From NCBI GenBank assembly GCA_050313895.1, contig JBNPMI010000004.1: a stretch of 64,000 nt of DNA. One strand, written 5' to 3'. The position numbers were made by a program, and so were the translations under genes. The stretch is from JALFST01 sp022779285. Lineage in GTDB: Bacteria; Bacillota; Clostridia; Tissierellales; Peptoniphilaceae. Positions 51,536-60,694 of this stretch are shown piece after piece (the first letter of the stretch is position 1; every line of letters begins with the position of its first letter). Under the pieces are notes generated by a model, which saw only the letters and a program-made list of their open reading frames with translations, had not been told where the DNA came from and did not search any database.

Positions 51536-52868
51536 ATCCGATTTTTTAAAGCAATATCAGAAGAAAGCACTCCTTGCTCCGGAAAAATACGGCCACGATG
51601 CCGACGAGCTTTTTGCACGCACCATGAAGGATCGCCCTCTTTATCGCGGAGAGCCCGTGTCCATGCCCTATCAAGGAATGTTTTTTGATAAGAATCAAGT
51701 CAATTTTTTTAAGAAAATCGTAAAACGCCTTGTAAAAATCGGAAGAAAGGTCACCCAAGAATATCTCAATAATCCGGCATATCGTGCTCTTTTTCATTTT
51801 GATGCCTTGACCGAGCGGCTGATCTTGGAGGATCCGGGATATGATGAGCCTGTCATGGTCGGCAGATACGATATATTCTATCAAGGGGGAAAGGATTTTC
51901 AGCTCTGTGAGCTCAATACAGATGGCAGCTCCGCCATGAATGAGGACCGGCTCCTCGGACAGATTCTTTTGCAATCCGAGCTGATGCAAAGCATGATGAC
52001 GGATTGGCATATAGAACAGTTTGAGCTGTTCCATAGTCTCGTGCGCGCTTTCCTGGAAAAATACAAAAGGATCCGGAAAAAAAAGGCAAAAACCGTCGCT
52101 ATCGTTGATTTTCTCGATAAAGGCTCAATCGATGAATTCCATCAGTTTCAAATTGCTTTTGAAAAAGCCGGCGTACGATGTCTGGTCGTGGATATTCGAA
52201 GCATGACTTATGAAAAAGGAAAGCTCTGCGCAGTGGACAATCGTAATGGAAGAAAATATTCCATTGATCTTGTTTACCGTAGGGTCGTGACATCCGATTT
52301 TGTCCGTGGGGTGGGAGAATGCCGCCCCTTCCTACAGGCCTATTTGGATCATGCCTTTCTCATGATGGGTTCCTTTCGCTCGCAAGTGATGCATTCCAAA
52401 ATCATCTTTTCCGTACTCCGAAATCCCATGACCAAAGACGTTGTCAATGAGAAGGAATGGAATTGGATTCAAAAGCACATACCCGAAACTCACATGATTT
52501 CCACACTTCATGATAAAATGGATCTTGAAGGAAACCGCATCGATCGTATTGTAAAGCCTCTGGATTCCTATGCTTCACAGGGTGTTGTGGCAGGAAAATC
52601 CCTGTCTCCCGAGCAATGGCACGATTATGTTGCCGGTATGCCCTATGACACCATGATCGGACAGCAATTTGTTCATAGCCCATCCAGCGATTTTCTCATT
52701 TCCGAAAATGGGCAACTTTTGCTTTCCCCTTTCCGTACGGTGCTCGGAATTTTCCTTTATGGCGGCAAATTCGCAGGACTTTATATGCGGATCGGTCAAC
52801 GGGAGGTTGTCTCCGGTGCGCATGATGATTCAATCGCTCCCAGCTTTTTTGTAAAAAAGAAAGCGTGA
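51528..52868 (+). CDS. Glutathionylspermidine-synthase-like ATP-grasp ligase
   Basis: A 446-residue protein resembling the GSP_synth/circularly permuted ATP-grasp group. Landmarks are LCELNTDGSSAMNEDRLLG, LVYRRVVTSDF, KPLDSYASQGVV and, at the C-terminus, LLLSPFRTVLGIFLYGGKF. It should form an amide bond using ATP. It is not a GshB-type glutathione synthetase. Translation is coupled to the upstream gamma-glutamyl ligase (8-base overlap, ATGCCTGA), so the product of that enzyme is the likely substrate. The amine partner could be a polyamine, glycine-like amino acid or other compound; context does not tell. Confidence 0.8.
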   Translation: MPESDFLKQYQKKALLAPEKYGHDADELFARTMKDRPLYRGEPVSMPYQGMFFDKNQVNFFKKIVKRLVKIGRKVTQEYLNNPAYRALFHFDALTERLILEDPGYDEPVMVGRYDIFYQGGKDFQLCELNTDGSSAMNEDRLLGQILLQSELMQSMMTDWHIEQFELFHSLVRAFLEKYKRIRKKKAKTVAIVDFLDKGSIDEFHQFQIAFEKAGVRCLVVDIRSMTYEKGKLCAVDNRNGRKYSIDLVYRRVVTSDFVRGVGECRPFLQAYLDHAFLMMGSFRSQVMHSKIIFSVLRNPMTKDVVNEKEWNWIQKHIPETHMISTLHDKMDLEGNRIDRIVKPLDSYASQGVVAGKSLSPEQWHDYVAGMPYDTMIGQQFVHSPSSDFLISENGQLLLSPFRTVLGIFLYGGKFAGLYMRIGQREVVSGAHDDSIAPSFFVKKKA

Positions 52869-52887
52869 ATGCCAGGAAGGATGCCTC

Positions 52888-53646
52888 ATGAAAGAAATTG
52901 CGATTCGATATTTGTTCAATAGCGGCTTTTCCATCGAAACGGAGAGCCTCTTTCTTGTCATTGATTACGAAAAAGGACCCTTGACGCTTCCCCGCGATAA
53001 GGAAATCTGCTTTATCGTCACACATGCCCATGAAGATCATTACAATCCTGATATTTTCTCATTGCCCCATACCGAATCAGCAAAATATATTCTTTCCGAC
53101 GATGTGGAAGCTCCCGCAGAAAACGGAAAGGTGCTCCAAATGAGCGATTCGATCGAACAAACTGCACGTCGAAAAATTGTTTTTAACCGGAAGCGCTCGC
53201 TTCGCGTTTCTCCCGGTCAATCCGGAATTTTCGGAAGTCTGTCATACCATACCTTCGGCTCAACGGACCGGGGAATTTCCATCCTTTTGGAAATTTGCGG
53301 ACTGTTTTTCTTTCACGCCGGCGATCTCAATGCTTGGAAGTGGCCTGAGTTTTCCTTGGAAGAACAGCAAAAAGAGGTTGCAATGTATAAAAGGGTTCTT
53401 CAGGAGGTGGCCGCATATCCCGTGGATATCTCCTTTTGCGCGCTCGACGGGCGATTAGGAAAAAATGCATTTCTCGGGCCGGAAATGCAGATTGATATCC
53501 TTTCGCCGCAGCTGTTTCTTCCTATGCATTTTCGAGAAAACACGGAAATCACAAGACTCTTCCAAAAATATAAGCAGCCGAACACCTCTACAGTCATACA
53601 AACCATAGATGCGCCCGGCCAGCGTTTTCTCATACGAAATGAATGA
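52888..53646 (+). CDS. Metallo-beta-lactamase-fold hydrolase
   Basis: A 252-residue MBL-fold protein. The metal motif THAHEDH (His46, His48, Asp50, His51) is complete, with further ligand candidates His121, and His143 and Asp146 in FFHAGDLN, plus FLPMHFRE near the C-terminus. It resembles UlaG-like and thiol-ester-type hydrolases only in general. AGGAAGG precedes the ATG, 19 bases after the ATP-grasp gene, so it is the third gene of this operon. A glyoxalase-II-like or amidase role on the pathway's product is an inference. Confidence 0.82.
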   Translation: MKEIAIRYLFNSGFSIETESLFLVIDYEKGPLTLPRDKEICFIVTHAHEDHYNPDIFSLPHTESAKYILSDDVEAPAENGKVLQMSDSIEQTARRKIVFNRKRSLRVSPGQSGIFGSLSYHTFGSTDRGISILLEICGLFFFHAGDLNAWKWPEFSLEEQQKEVAMYKRVLQEVAAYPVDISFCALDGRLGKNAFLGPEMQIDILSPQLFLPMHFRENTEITRLFQKYKQPNTSTVIQTIDAPGQRFLIRNE

Positions 53647-53647
53647 T

Positions 53648-54595
53648 TTATCTGAAAATGGAATCTACAGGAAAAGAATATCCTTCTCGCGCTGCAAAAA
53701 ACAGCATTTGCTGTGCAATTCCCGCATATTGACCAAAGAGAGCTCTCCCCGCCCTTTCAATCCGAGCCGGTGGAAGCTCTCTTTTTAAGAATACCTCCTG
53801 CATCACTTGTCGAATCCATACATCTACAGGAAACGCTTCTTTTCTTCCAAAGCCAAAAAGTAAAATACAATCCGCTACCTTCGGCCCCACACCGGGAAGC
53901 CTTTGTAATTCTTTTTTTGCCTCGGAAAGCTCTCCGATATAGCATTTTTGCAGATTGATACGAGATTCTGCCAGCATTTGAGCAGACTCTGTCAAATATC
54001 GATCGCGATAACCCACACGCGCCTTTTCCCGCAAATCCTCCGCTGCGATCCCCGATAAAATTTCAGCCTCAGGGAGCGAATAATATTGACCGGGAACGCC
54101 CTCGCTTGTGAAAAGCCGTGAGCCATAAAGGCGGGCAATAGCTTCTAAAGAGCGGCGAATCCGAGGAATATTGGCATTTTGTGAAAGAATAAATTCAATA
54201 ATCGTTTCATAGGGATCCTGTTTGAGAATGCGAAGCCCGTCCCCAATGCGAAGAACGTCCCTCATGATCGCATTTTCTGCAAGATTTTCATGAATCATGG
54301 AATAATTTGTCGTCAAATCGAAATAGGGAACCCAGACCTTCTCCCATTCCTCAACTGTAACATCCAGGGTAATGCTGTTTTCTTTGACAAGAAAACTTCG
54401 GGCACGTCCCATCGCTACAAAGGTGAGTCCATAGCCGGCTCTTTGACTTTCCTCTCTCGGCTCCAAAATCTTCTTTGTATCGGGATCCCACATTGTGTAG
54501 TGATGCATTTGTCCCGAGCGAAAAATCATTCCCGGATCAAAGTGAGAATATATGCCCAAAAGCTCTCCTCTGCGTGTCCGTATTTCTCTTCGCAT
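53648..54595 (-). CDS. OGG1-like 8-oxoguanine DNA glycosylase/AP lyase
   Basis: A 315-residue HhH-GPD glycosylase. The hairpin-helix-hairpin LQRLPGVGPKVADC carries Lys239, and Asp258 lies 19 residues later in FPVDVW, the same spacing as OGG1 Lys249 and Asp268. An N-terminal OGG-type domain (YSHFDPGMIFRSGQM) is also present. It excises oxidised guanine. The start at 54595 (MRREIRTRRG) has GGAGAAGAG upstream and clears the feoB stop by 23 bases; a frame open to 54700 would overlap feoB. It converges on the metallohydrolase gene with one base between the stops. Confidence 0.9.
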   Translation of the reverse strand: MRREIRTRRGELLGIYSHFDPGMIFRSGQMHHYTMWDPDTKKILEPREESQRAGYGLTFVAMGRARSFLVKENSITLDVTVEEWEKVWVPYFDLTTNYSMIHENLAENAIMRDVLRIGDGLRILKQDPYETIIEFILSQNANIPRIRRSLEAIARLYGSRLFTSEGVPGQYYSLPEAEILSGIAAEDLREKARVGYRDRYLTESAQMLAESRINLQKCYIGELSEAKKELQRLPGVGPKVADCILLFGFGRKEAFPVDVWIRQVMQEVFLKRELPPARIERAGRALFGQYAGIAQQMLFFAAREGYSFPVDSIFR

Positions 54596-54618
54596 ACTCT
54601 CTTCTCCGATCCGCACTC

Positions 54619-56973
54619 TCAGAACACAATCCACCTCACCGCAAATGCGCATATCCATGCCAGGAGCGTCTGCCATACAACCACCCCCGCTGCCCACCAT
54701 CCTCCCAGCTCACGGCGAATCGAAGCAATCGCCGCCACACAAGGAGTATAAATCAGGCTGAAAACAAGCAGAGATGCCGCCGTTGCCGGCGTAAGAACTG
54801 CGGTAAGCTGCGAACCGAGGAGCATCTCCATCGTGGAAACCACGCTTTCCTTAGCCATGAACCCGGCAATCAGAGACGTGATAATACGCCAATCACCCAA
54901 TCCCAAGGGAACAAAAACCGGAACCAAAAGGCTTGCAAGCTGTGCCAATATACTCGAGTTCTCCTGTGATGTGTATTGCAGGCTCCAGGTATAGTGCTGC
55001 AGAAACCATACAATCATGGTTGCAATTAAAATAATAGAAAACGCTCTCTGAATAAAATCTCGAGACTTATCCCAAAGCAGACGAAGCACATTCTTCGGTG
55101 TCGGCATCCGGTAATTGGGGAGCTCCATAACAAAGGGCACGGCCTCTCCACGAAAAAGGGAGCTCTTAAATACAAGGGCAATGAGAATCGCAAGGACAAT
55201 CCCCAGAAGATACAAGCCCGTCATGATCAGTCCGCCTTTTTTCGGAAAAAAAGCCTGTACAAGAAATGCATAGATCGGAAGCTTTGCCGAACAGCTCATA
55301 AATGGAGTCAGCAGTATCGTCAAGGTGCGATCTCGCTTGCTCGGCAGCGTACGCGTGGACATTACCGCCGGAACCGTACAGCCAAAGCCGATCAGGAGGG
55401 GCACAATACTTCTTCCCGACAGACCCAGGCGTCGGAACAGCTTATCCATAAAAAAGGCAACACGCGCAATATAACCGCTATCCTCCAATATGGACAAAAA
55501 GAAAAACAGCGTCACAATGATGGGAAGAAAGCTTACAACGCTTCCGACCCCCGCAAAAATGCCATCCGCTACAAGTCCTCTCAATACGGGATTCACACCC
55601 CATGCAGAGAATGCCTCGCCTGTTTTTTGTGCAAGAGCATCAATGCCCATGCGAAAAAGAGATTGCAGACCTGCGCCGATGACATTGAAGGTCAGCCAGA
55701 AAATACTCGCCATAATCAGCACAAAAATTGGAATAGCCGTCCACTTTCCCGTAAACCATTGATCCAATTTACGGCTGCGCTCCTGCTCCTTACTCTTTTT
55801 CGGTCTTGTCAAAACCTGGTCGGTCACCCGATACAGGAAATGAAATCGCATATCCGCCATTGCGGCCGACCGGTCCAGTCCTCTTTCCTCTTCCATCTGA
55901 CGCGCTATCGCATCCGCAGTACTCTTCTCCTGTGGTGTCAGTGCCAGCTGCCTGATGATTTTTTCATCGCCCTCCATCAATTTGCTTGCCGCAAATCGAA
56001 TGGGCAGCTCCGACTGCTGCGCCTTCTGTTCTATTAAATGCATTGTTGCATGCAACGATCGATGAACAGCGCCTCCGTGATCCTGCTGATCGCAGAAATC
56101 CTGAACCAGCGGGCGCTCCTGAAACTGCGCTACATGAATCGCATGATCGATCAGCTCCTCAATGCCCTGATTTTTTGCTGCCGAAATGGGGACAACAGGC
56201 ACCCCCAGCATTTTTTCCATTAAATTGACATCGACTGCGCCGCTGTTTCCTGTGACTTCATCCATCATGTTGAGCGCAATGACCATGGGGACATCCATCT
56301 CCAGCAGCTGGATCGTTAAATACAGATTTCTCTCAAGATTCGTTGCATCTACAATGTTGATGATAGCCTTGGGCTTCTCCCGGAGAACAAAATTTCTGGA
56401 GACAAGCTCCTCGTTGCTGTATGCCGTCATGGAATAGATCCCCGGAAGATCCGTTACGCGCGTATTGGTGCGCCCGCGAATCATACCGTCCTTACGATCC
56501 ACCGTGATCCCGGGAAAATTGCCTACATGCTGGTTCGATCCCGTGAGCTGATTAAACAGGGTGGTCTTGCCCGAATTCTGATTTCCTACCAAAGCAAACG
56601 TGAGAAGCGTATTCGGCGGCAGCGGGTGCTCCGTTTTTTTATCATGAGCCTTGCCGTATTCTCCGAAGCCGGGATGTCCGACATCTCCGCGATGCCCGGT
56701 TGATCTCTCAAGCATTTGAAGTCTTCCCTCGACCTTTTGCACTCCAATTTTCGCCGCATCTGCCAATCGAAGCGTGAGCTCATATCCATGAATACGAATC
56801 TCGATGGGATCCCCCATCGGAGCAAATTGAACAAGGGTAACTCCTACTCCCGGAATCACCCCCATGTCCAATAGATGCTGGCGCAGTGCGCCCTTACCGC
56901 CTACCGATATAATTCTTGCATTGTCACCCTGCTTGAGTTCATTGAGCTTCAAAATCTTTACCATTTCTAACAT
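54619..56973 (-). CDS. feoB: FeoA-FeoB fusion ferrous iron transporter
   Basis: A 784-residue Fe2+ uptake protein with an N-terminal FeoA/SH3-like domain (about 5-85, LNELKQGDNARIISVGGKGA) joined by a linker to the FeoB G domain. The G domain has G1 GNQNSGKTT (130-138), G3 DLPGIYS and G4 NMMD, followed by the membrane domain with Gate motifs around GFGCTVPAVMSTRTL and PFMSCSAKLPIYAF. Fusion of FeoA and FeoB removes the need for a separate feoA. The ribosome-binding site is weak, so the ATG three codons downstream is an alternative start. It lies 44 bases after gdhA. Confidence 0.95.
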   Translation of the reverse strand: MLEMVKILKLNELKQGDNARIISVGGKGALRQHLLDMGVIPGVGVTLVQFAPMGDPIEIRIHGYELTLRLADAAKIGVQKVEGRLQMLERSTGHRGDVGHPGFGEYGKAHDKKTEHPLPPNTLLTFALVGNQNSGKTTLFNQLTGSNQHVGNFPGITVDRKDGMIRGRTNTRVTDLPGIYSMTAYSNEELVSRNFVLREKPKAIINIVDATNLERNLYLTIQLLEMDVPMVIALNMMDEVTGNSGAVDVNLMEKMLGVPVVPISAAKNQGIEELIDHAIHVAQFQERPLVQDFCDQQDHGGAVHRSLHATMHLIEQKAQQSELPIRFAASKLMEGDEKIIRQLALTPQEKSTADAIARQMEEERGLDRSAAMADMRFHFLYRVTDQVLTRPKKSKEQERSRKLDQWFTGKWTAIPIFVLIMASIFWLTFNVIGAGLQSLFRMGIDALAQKTGEAFSAWGVNPVLRGLVADGIFAGVGSVVSFLPIIVTLFFFLSILEDSGYIARVAFFMDKLFRRLGLSGRSIVPLLIGFGCTVPAVMSTRTLPSKRDRTLTILLTPFMSCSAKLPIYAFLVQAFFPKKGGLIMTGLYLLGIVLAILIALVFKSSLFRGEAVPFVMELPNYRMPTPKNVLRLLWDKSRDFIQRAFSIILIATMIVWFLQHYTWSLQYTSQENSSILAQLASLLVPVFVPLGLGDWRIITSLIAGFMAKESVVSTMEMLLGSQLTAVLTPATAASLLVFSLIYTPCVAAIASIRRELGGWWAAGVVVWQTLLAWICAFAVRWIVF

Positions 56974-57017
56974 CTGAAGAAGACGAAAGAGAAGGGCCTT
57001 CCCTCCTCTTTTCTCTC

Positions 57018-58355
57018 TTAAATTCCTTGTGCCAGCATTGCATCGGCGACCTTCACAAATCCTACGATATTGGCTCCTGTCGTGAGATCATACTCGTTTT
57101 CCCCATATTTACGCGCCGCTGCCACCGTATTTTCAAACATTTTTGTCATAATTTCTTTCAGACGGGCATCCACCTCTTCAAAGCTCCATGACAGACGCAT
57201 ACTGTTCTGGGACATTTCCAGGCCGGATACCGCTACGCCGCCTGCATTCGCCATTTTCGAGGGTGCAACGTACATTTTCGCCTCGCGAAAATACTTCTCC
57301 GCTCCTTCCGTACAGGGCATATTGGCTCCCTGCACGATATAGAAACAGCCGTTTTCATGAAGCTGCTTCGCATCCTCCGCATCCAGCTCATTCTCGGTAG
57401 CACAAGGCATCGCAATATCACAGGGCACCGACCAGGGGCGCTGTCCCTCGAAATATGTGGCCTCCGGATGATCTTCGATATATTCACGAATGCGCGCGCG
57501 CTTTTCCAGCTTAATTTTTTTGACCGCGGTAAGATCAATTCCGTTCGGATCCAGAATGGAACCGTTCGAATCTGACAATGTCAGCACGATTGCTCCCATT
57601 TGCTGCGCCTTTTCGGCTGCAAAAATAGCAACATTTCCTGATCCGCTGATCACGACGCGTTTTCCTTGCATCGCCTCGCCGCGCACGGCAAGCATCTGCT
57701 CCGCCGTATAGCAAACACCGTATCCCGTTGCCTCGGTTCTTGTCAGCGAGCCTCCATAGCTCAGCCCCTTTCCGGTCAAAATTCCACTGACTTCATTGCG
57801 AAGCTTGCGGTATTGGCCATAAAGGTATCCGATTTCACGGGCTCCTACGCCGATATCGCCTGCCGGCACATCCGTATGAGCTCCGATATGACGATACAGC
57901 TCGGTCATAAATGCCTGACAAAAGCGCATGATTTCACGATCACTCTTTCCCTTGGGATCAAAATCAGAGCCGCCCTTGCCGCCGCCCATGGGAAGCCCTG
58001 TCAGCGAATTTTTGAAAATCTGCTCAAAGCCCAAAAATTTCAGCTTGGAAATATTAACACGGGGGTGAAAGCGCAGCCCGCCCTTATAAGGGCCGATAGC
58101 GGAGTTGAACTGCACTCGATATCCGCGATTGACATGCGTTTGACCCGCATCATCCTGCCATACTACGCGAAATTGAATGAGTCTTTCCGGCTCTACAATA
58201 CGCTCCAAAATCGCTTCTCTCTCATACTCCGGATGCTCCTCCAGCAGCGGCTTCAGGCTGTGAAGCACCTCCTGCACCGTCTGTAAAAATTCCGGTTCAT
58301 GAGCATATCGTTTTGCCACATCTTCCGCTACCCGTTCTGCATAACCTTGTGTCAT
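57018..58355 (-). CDS. gdhA: Glutamate dehydrogenase (NADP-type, hexameric)
   Basis: Interconverts glutamate and 2-oxoglutarate plus ammonia. The 445-residue protein has YKGGLRFHP, the catalytic lysine in PMGGGKGGSDFDPKG, DVPAGDIGVG and the nucleotide loop GSGNVAIFAAEKA. Length and motifs match the small hexameric class commonly annotated as NADP-specific; cofactor choice is not proven here. It could supply glutamate to the gamma-glutamyl ligase operon nearby, although the two are not linked in transcription. Confidence 0.95.
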   Translation of the reverse strand: MTQGYAERVAEDVAKRYAHEPEFLQTVQEVLHSLKPLLEEHPEYEREAILERIVEPERLIQFRVVWQDDAGQTHVNRGYRVQFNSAIGPYKGGLRFHPRVNISKLKFLGFEQIFKNSLTGLPMGGGKGGSDFDPKGKSDREIMRFCQAFMTELYRHIGAHTDVPAGDIGVGAREIGYLYGQYRKLRNEVSGILTGKGLSYGGSLTRTEATGYGVCYTAEQMLAVRGEAMQGKRVVISGSGNVAIFAAEKAQQMGAIVLTLSDSNGSILDPNGIDLTAVKKIKLEKRARIREYIEDHPEATYFEGQRPWSVPCDIAMPCATENELDAEDAKQLHENGCFYIVQGANMPCTEGAEKYFREAKMYVAPSKMANAGGVAVSGLEMSQNSMRLSWSFEEVDARLKEIMTKMFENTVAAARKYGENEYDLTTGANIVGFVKVADAMLAQGI

Positions 58356-58406
58356 CTTTCACCTCTATTTTCTTGTTTTCCGCTTTTATTTTTTTATTTC
58401 CGTTTT

Positions 58407-59603
58407 TTACTTTGTTTCCGCTAAACGCTTCGTATCACGTGCAATCATGAGCTCCTCGTTCGTAGGAATCGCCCAAATCTGCACCTTGGATCCGTCCTTG
58501 GAAATGCATTTTTCCTTGGGCTTGCGGTGTGCGTTTTTCTCCGGATCGAACTCAGCGCCGATAATCTCAAGACCCTTGCAGATTGCTTCGCGATCCTCCG
58601 CTCCGTTTTCGCCGATTCCGCCGGTAAATGTAATCGCATCTACACGTCCCAGTGCCACGGCATAGGCTCCGATCGTTTCCCGTACACGGGAATGGAAAAT
58701 ATCAAGTGCTAAACGGCAACGTTCATCACCTGCTTCAGCGCCCTCATTCAGGTCACGGAAATCACTGGATTTCCCTGAAATTCCCAAAACGCCTGATTGC
58801 TTGTTTAGGATCTGATCGATTTCGTCAGCCGATTTTCCGAGCTGTTTTTGTAAGAAAGGAATGATTGCCGGATCAATATCGCCTGAGCGTGTTCCCATAG
58901 GAACTCCGGCAAGGGGAGTCAATCCCATGGATGTCAGATAACACTTGCCGTTTTGCACTGCGGTAATCGAAGATCCGTTTCCTAAATGACAGGAGATGAT
59001 ATTGAGCTCATCGATCGGCTTGCCCAATAATTCCGCTGCGCGATGAGCAATGAAATTGTGACTGGTACCATGGAAGCCGTAGCGGCGAATGCCATACTTT
59101 TCATAGAGCTCATAGGGAAGTGCATACACATAATTTTTGGCCGGCATCGTCTGATGATACGCGGTATCAAAGACGGCAACCTGCGGTTTGTTTCCCAAAG
59201 CCTTCCGGCATGCTTCAATTCCCTGCAGATTTGCGGGATTGTGCAGAGGACTGAAGGGCGTATATTCACGAATTGCGTCAAGCACCTGATCATCCACCAA
59301 GGTTGATTTTGTAATCTTCTCTCCGCCATGTACCACACGATGTCCCACGGCATCGATCTCATTCATGTCGGCAATCACACCATGCTCCCCGGTCAATGCC
59401 TCAAACACAAGGCGAACTGCAGTATCGTGGTCCGGAATCGCCGTTACGTTTTCAAATTGATCTTCGCCTGCTTCCTGCTCTAAACGGGAGCCTTCAATAC
59501 CGATACGTTCCACCAGTCCCTTGGCAAGAACCTCTTCCGTCTCCATATTGAAAAGCTGATATTTCAATGAGGAGCTGCCACAGTTGATCACTAAAATTTT
59601 CAT
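58407..59603 (-). CDS. ackA: Acetate kinase
   Basis: Makes ATP from acetyl phosphate and ADP in fermentation. The 398-residue protein begins MKILVINCGSSSLKYQ and has VFDTAYHQTMP, RRYGFHGTSH, the phosphate loop CHLGNGSSI and TFTGGIGENG, all intact. GGAAAGG lies before the ATG. No pta gene is adjacent. It lies 25 bases after the nucleotidyltransferase gene, probably in one transcript. Confidence 0.97.
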   Translation of the reverse strand: MKILVINCGSSSLKYQLFNMETEEVLAKGLVERIGIEGSRLEQEAGEDQFENVTAIPDHDTAVRLVFEALTGEHGVIADMNEIDAVGHRVVHGGEKITKSTLVDDQVLDAIREYTPFSPLHNPANLQGIEACRKALGNKPQVAVFDTAYHQTMPAKNYVYALPYELYEKYGIRRYGFHGTSHNFIAHRAAELLGKPIDELNIISCHLGNGSSITAVQNGKCYLTSMGLTPLAGVPMGTRSGDIDPAIIPFLQKQLGKSADEIDQILNKQSGVLGISGKSSDFRDLNEGAEAGDERCRLALDIFHSRVRETIGAYAVALGRVDAITFTGGIGENGAEDREAICKGLEIIGAEFDPEKNAHRKPKEKCISKDGSKVQIWAIPTNEELMIARDTKRLAETK

Positions 59604-59628
59604 AACCGTTCCTTTCTACTAATAATTC

Positions 59629-60561
59629 TTATTCATTTCCACGCATGCCGTCCGACGTCCAAAGAGGCGCCGGATATCTTCCTTGTGTAATAAAGTCGGC
59701 AAATCCCCGACGTACCGTCTCATGATCCGCCCGATACGTCACGCCCATCCAGGAATCTTCTGTCTGCAGAACCGAAACCTTCGCTCTCTTCTCCTGAAGA
59801 TCGGCAGTGACGACAGAAGGAAGATATGCCTCCGCTTTCAATGGATTTTTCTGTATTTCCTCGGCAAAGAAATACGTAAGATATCCCTCAATCGATGAAA
59901 GAAATTCCTGCGGAAAGCCCCAGCAGTTCATCGAGACGGGAGTATTTCCGGGTAATGCGGTAAAATGCTCACCATCCTCCGTATAGCGGGCATTTTCACC
60001 GTCACGATAAATCTCGGTACGCTCGGTAACTTTTTTGAGCTCGCCTTCCTCCACCTCGCATATACCGCGTGCGACGGATCCGTTCTCCGTTAACGTGTTT
60101 CGGAGCAAAAAGCTGACCATCACGTAGCGGTTCGCATGGATGCTTTTTTGCAGAAAATCGACCATCAGCGCATATGCCTCCGGGCCGTAATAATCATCGG
60201 CATTGATCACCATGAACGGTGCATCAATCAGATGCCGGGCCGCATACACGGCATGAGCCGTGCCCCATGGCTTGGTGCGTCCCTCCGGAATGACTCCGTT
60301 TTTGGGGATATCGTCCATTTTTTGAAAAGCAAGGTGCCATTCACAATCCTTCGGAAGACGCCCGTGAAAAAGCTCCTGAAATGCCTGTTGATTTTCCTCT
60401 TTGATCACAAAAACAAATCGCCGAAAGCCCGCACGGTATGCATCATAGAGAGAGTAATCCATAATAATTTCGCCCTTGGGGCCGACCGGATCTATTTGCT
60501 TCATGCCTCCATATCGCGAGCCCATGCCGGCAGCCATCACCACAAGAATCGGTTGAACCAT
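59629..60561 (-). CDS. Sugar nucleotidyltransferase family protein
   Basis: A 310-residue NTP_transferase-fold protein. The signature VVMAAGMGSRYGGMKQIDPVG (read as overlapping segments) gives the nucleotide loop, and VINADDYYGPEAY supplies the metal Asp. It differs from RmlA and GlmU. It resembles the NDP-sugar-pyrophosphorylase-like proteins often annotated only to family, so the sugar is unknown. It is divergent from the AI-2E family permease gene and upstream of ackA. A role in supplying an NDP-sugar for a surface polymer is possible. Confidence 0.85.
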   Translation of the reverse strand: MVQPILVVMAAGMGSRYGGMKQIDPVGPKGEIIMDYSLYDAYRAGFRRFVFVIKEENQQAFQELFHGRLPKDCEWHLAFQKMDDIPKNGVIPEGRTKPWGTAHAVYAARHLIDAPFMVINADDYYGPEAYALMVDFLQKSIHANRYVMVSFLLRNTLTENGSVARGICEVEEGELKKVTERTEIYRDGENARYTEDGEHFTALPGNTPVSMNCWGFPQEFLSSIEGYLTYFFAEEIQKNPLKAEAYLPSVVTADLQEKRAKVSVLQTEDSWMGVTYRADHETVRRGFADFITQGRYPAPLWTSDGMRGNE

Positions 60562-60647
60562 GGTTCCTCCTTTATCGATTCATTTCATTTCTTTGTTATT
60601 TTACATCATACACTATATCACAAAAAGACTTTTTCACTGTCTTCCTA

Positions 60648-60679
60648 TGGTAGAATATGAATGATGTCAAAAATCATTC
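60648..60679 (+). promoter_or_regulatory. Extended -10 and downstream palindrome before the permease gene
   Basis: TGGTAGAAT gives an extended -10 (60651-60656). A GAATGAT (60659-60665) / ATCATTC (60673-60679) inverted repeat follows at once, over the expected transcription start, and could be an operator. Confidence 0.4.
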
Positions 60680-60694
60680 CATAAGGAGGTTCGA

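Noticed and set aside
54596..54700. Longer start for the OGG1-like gene
   Set aside because: It would overlap the feoB C-terminus by about 80 bases, and the ATG at 54595 has its own ribosome-binding site.
57000..57017. Terminator between gdhA and feoB
   Set aside because: The pairing of AAAGAG with CTCTTT here has internal mismatches and no proper T tract, so read-through into feoB is as likely.
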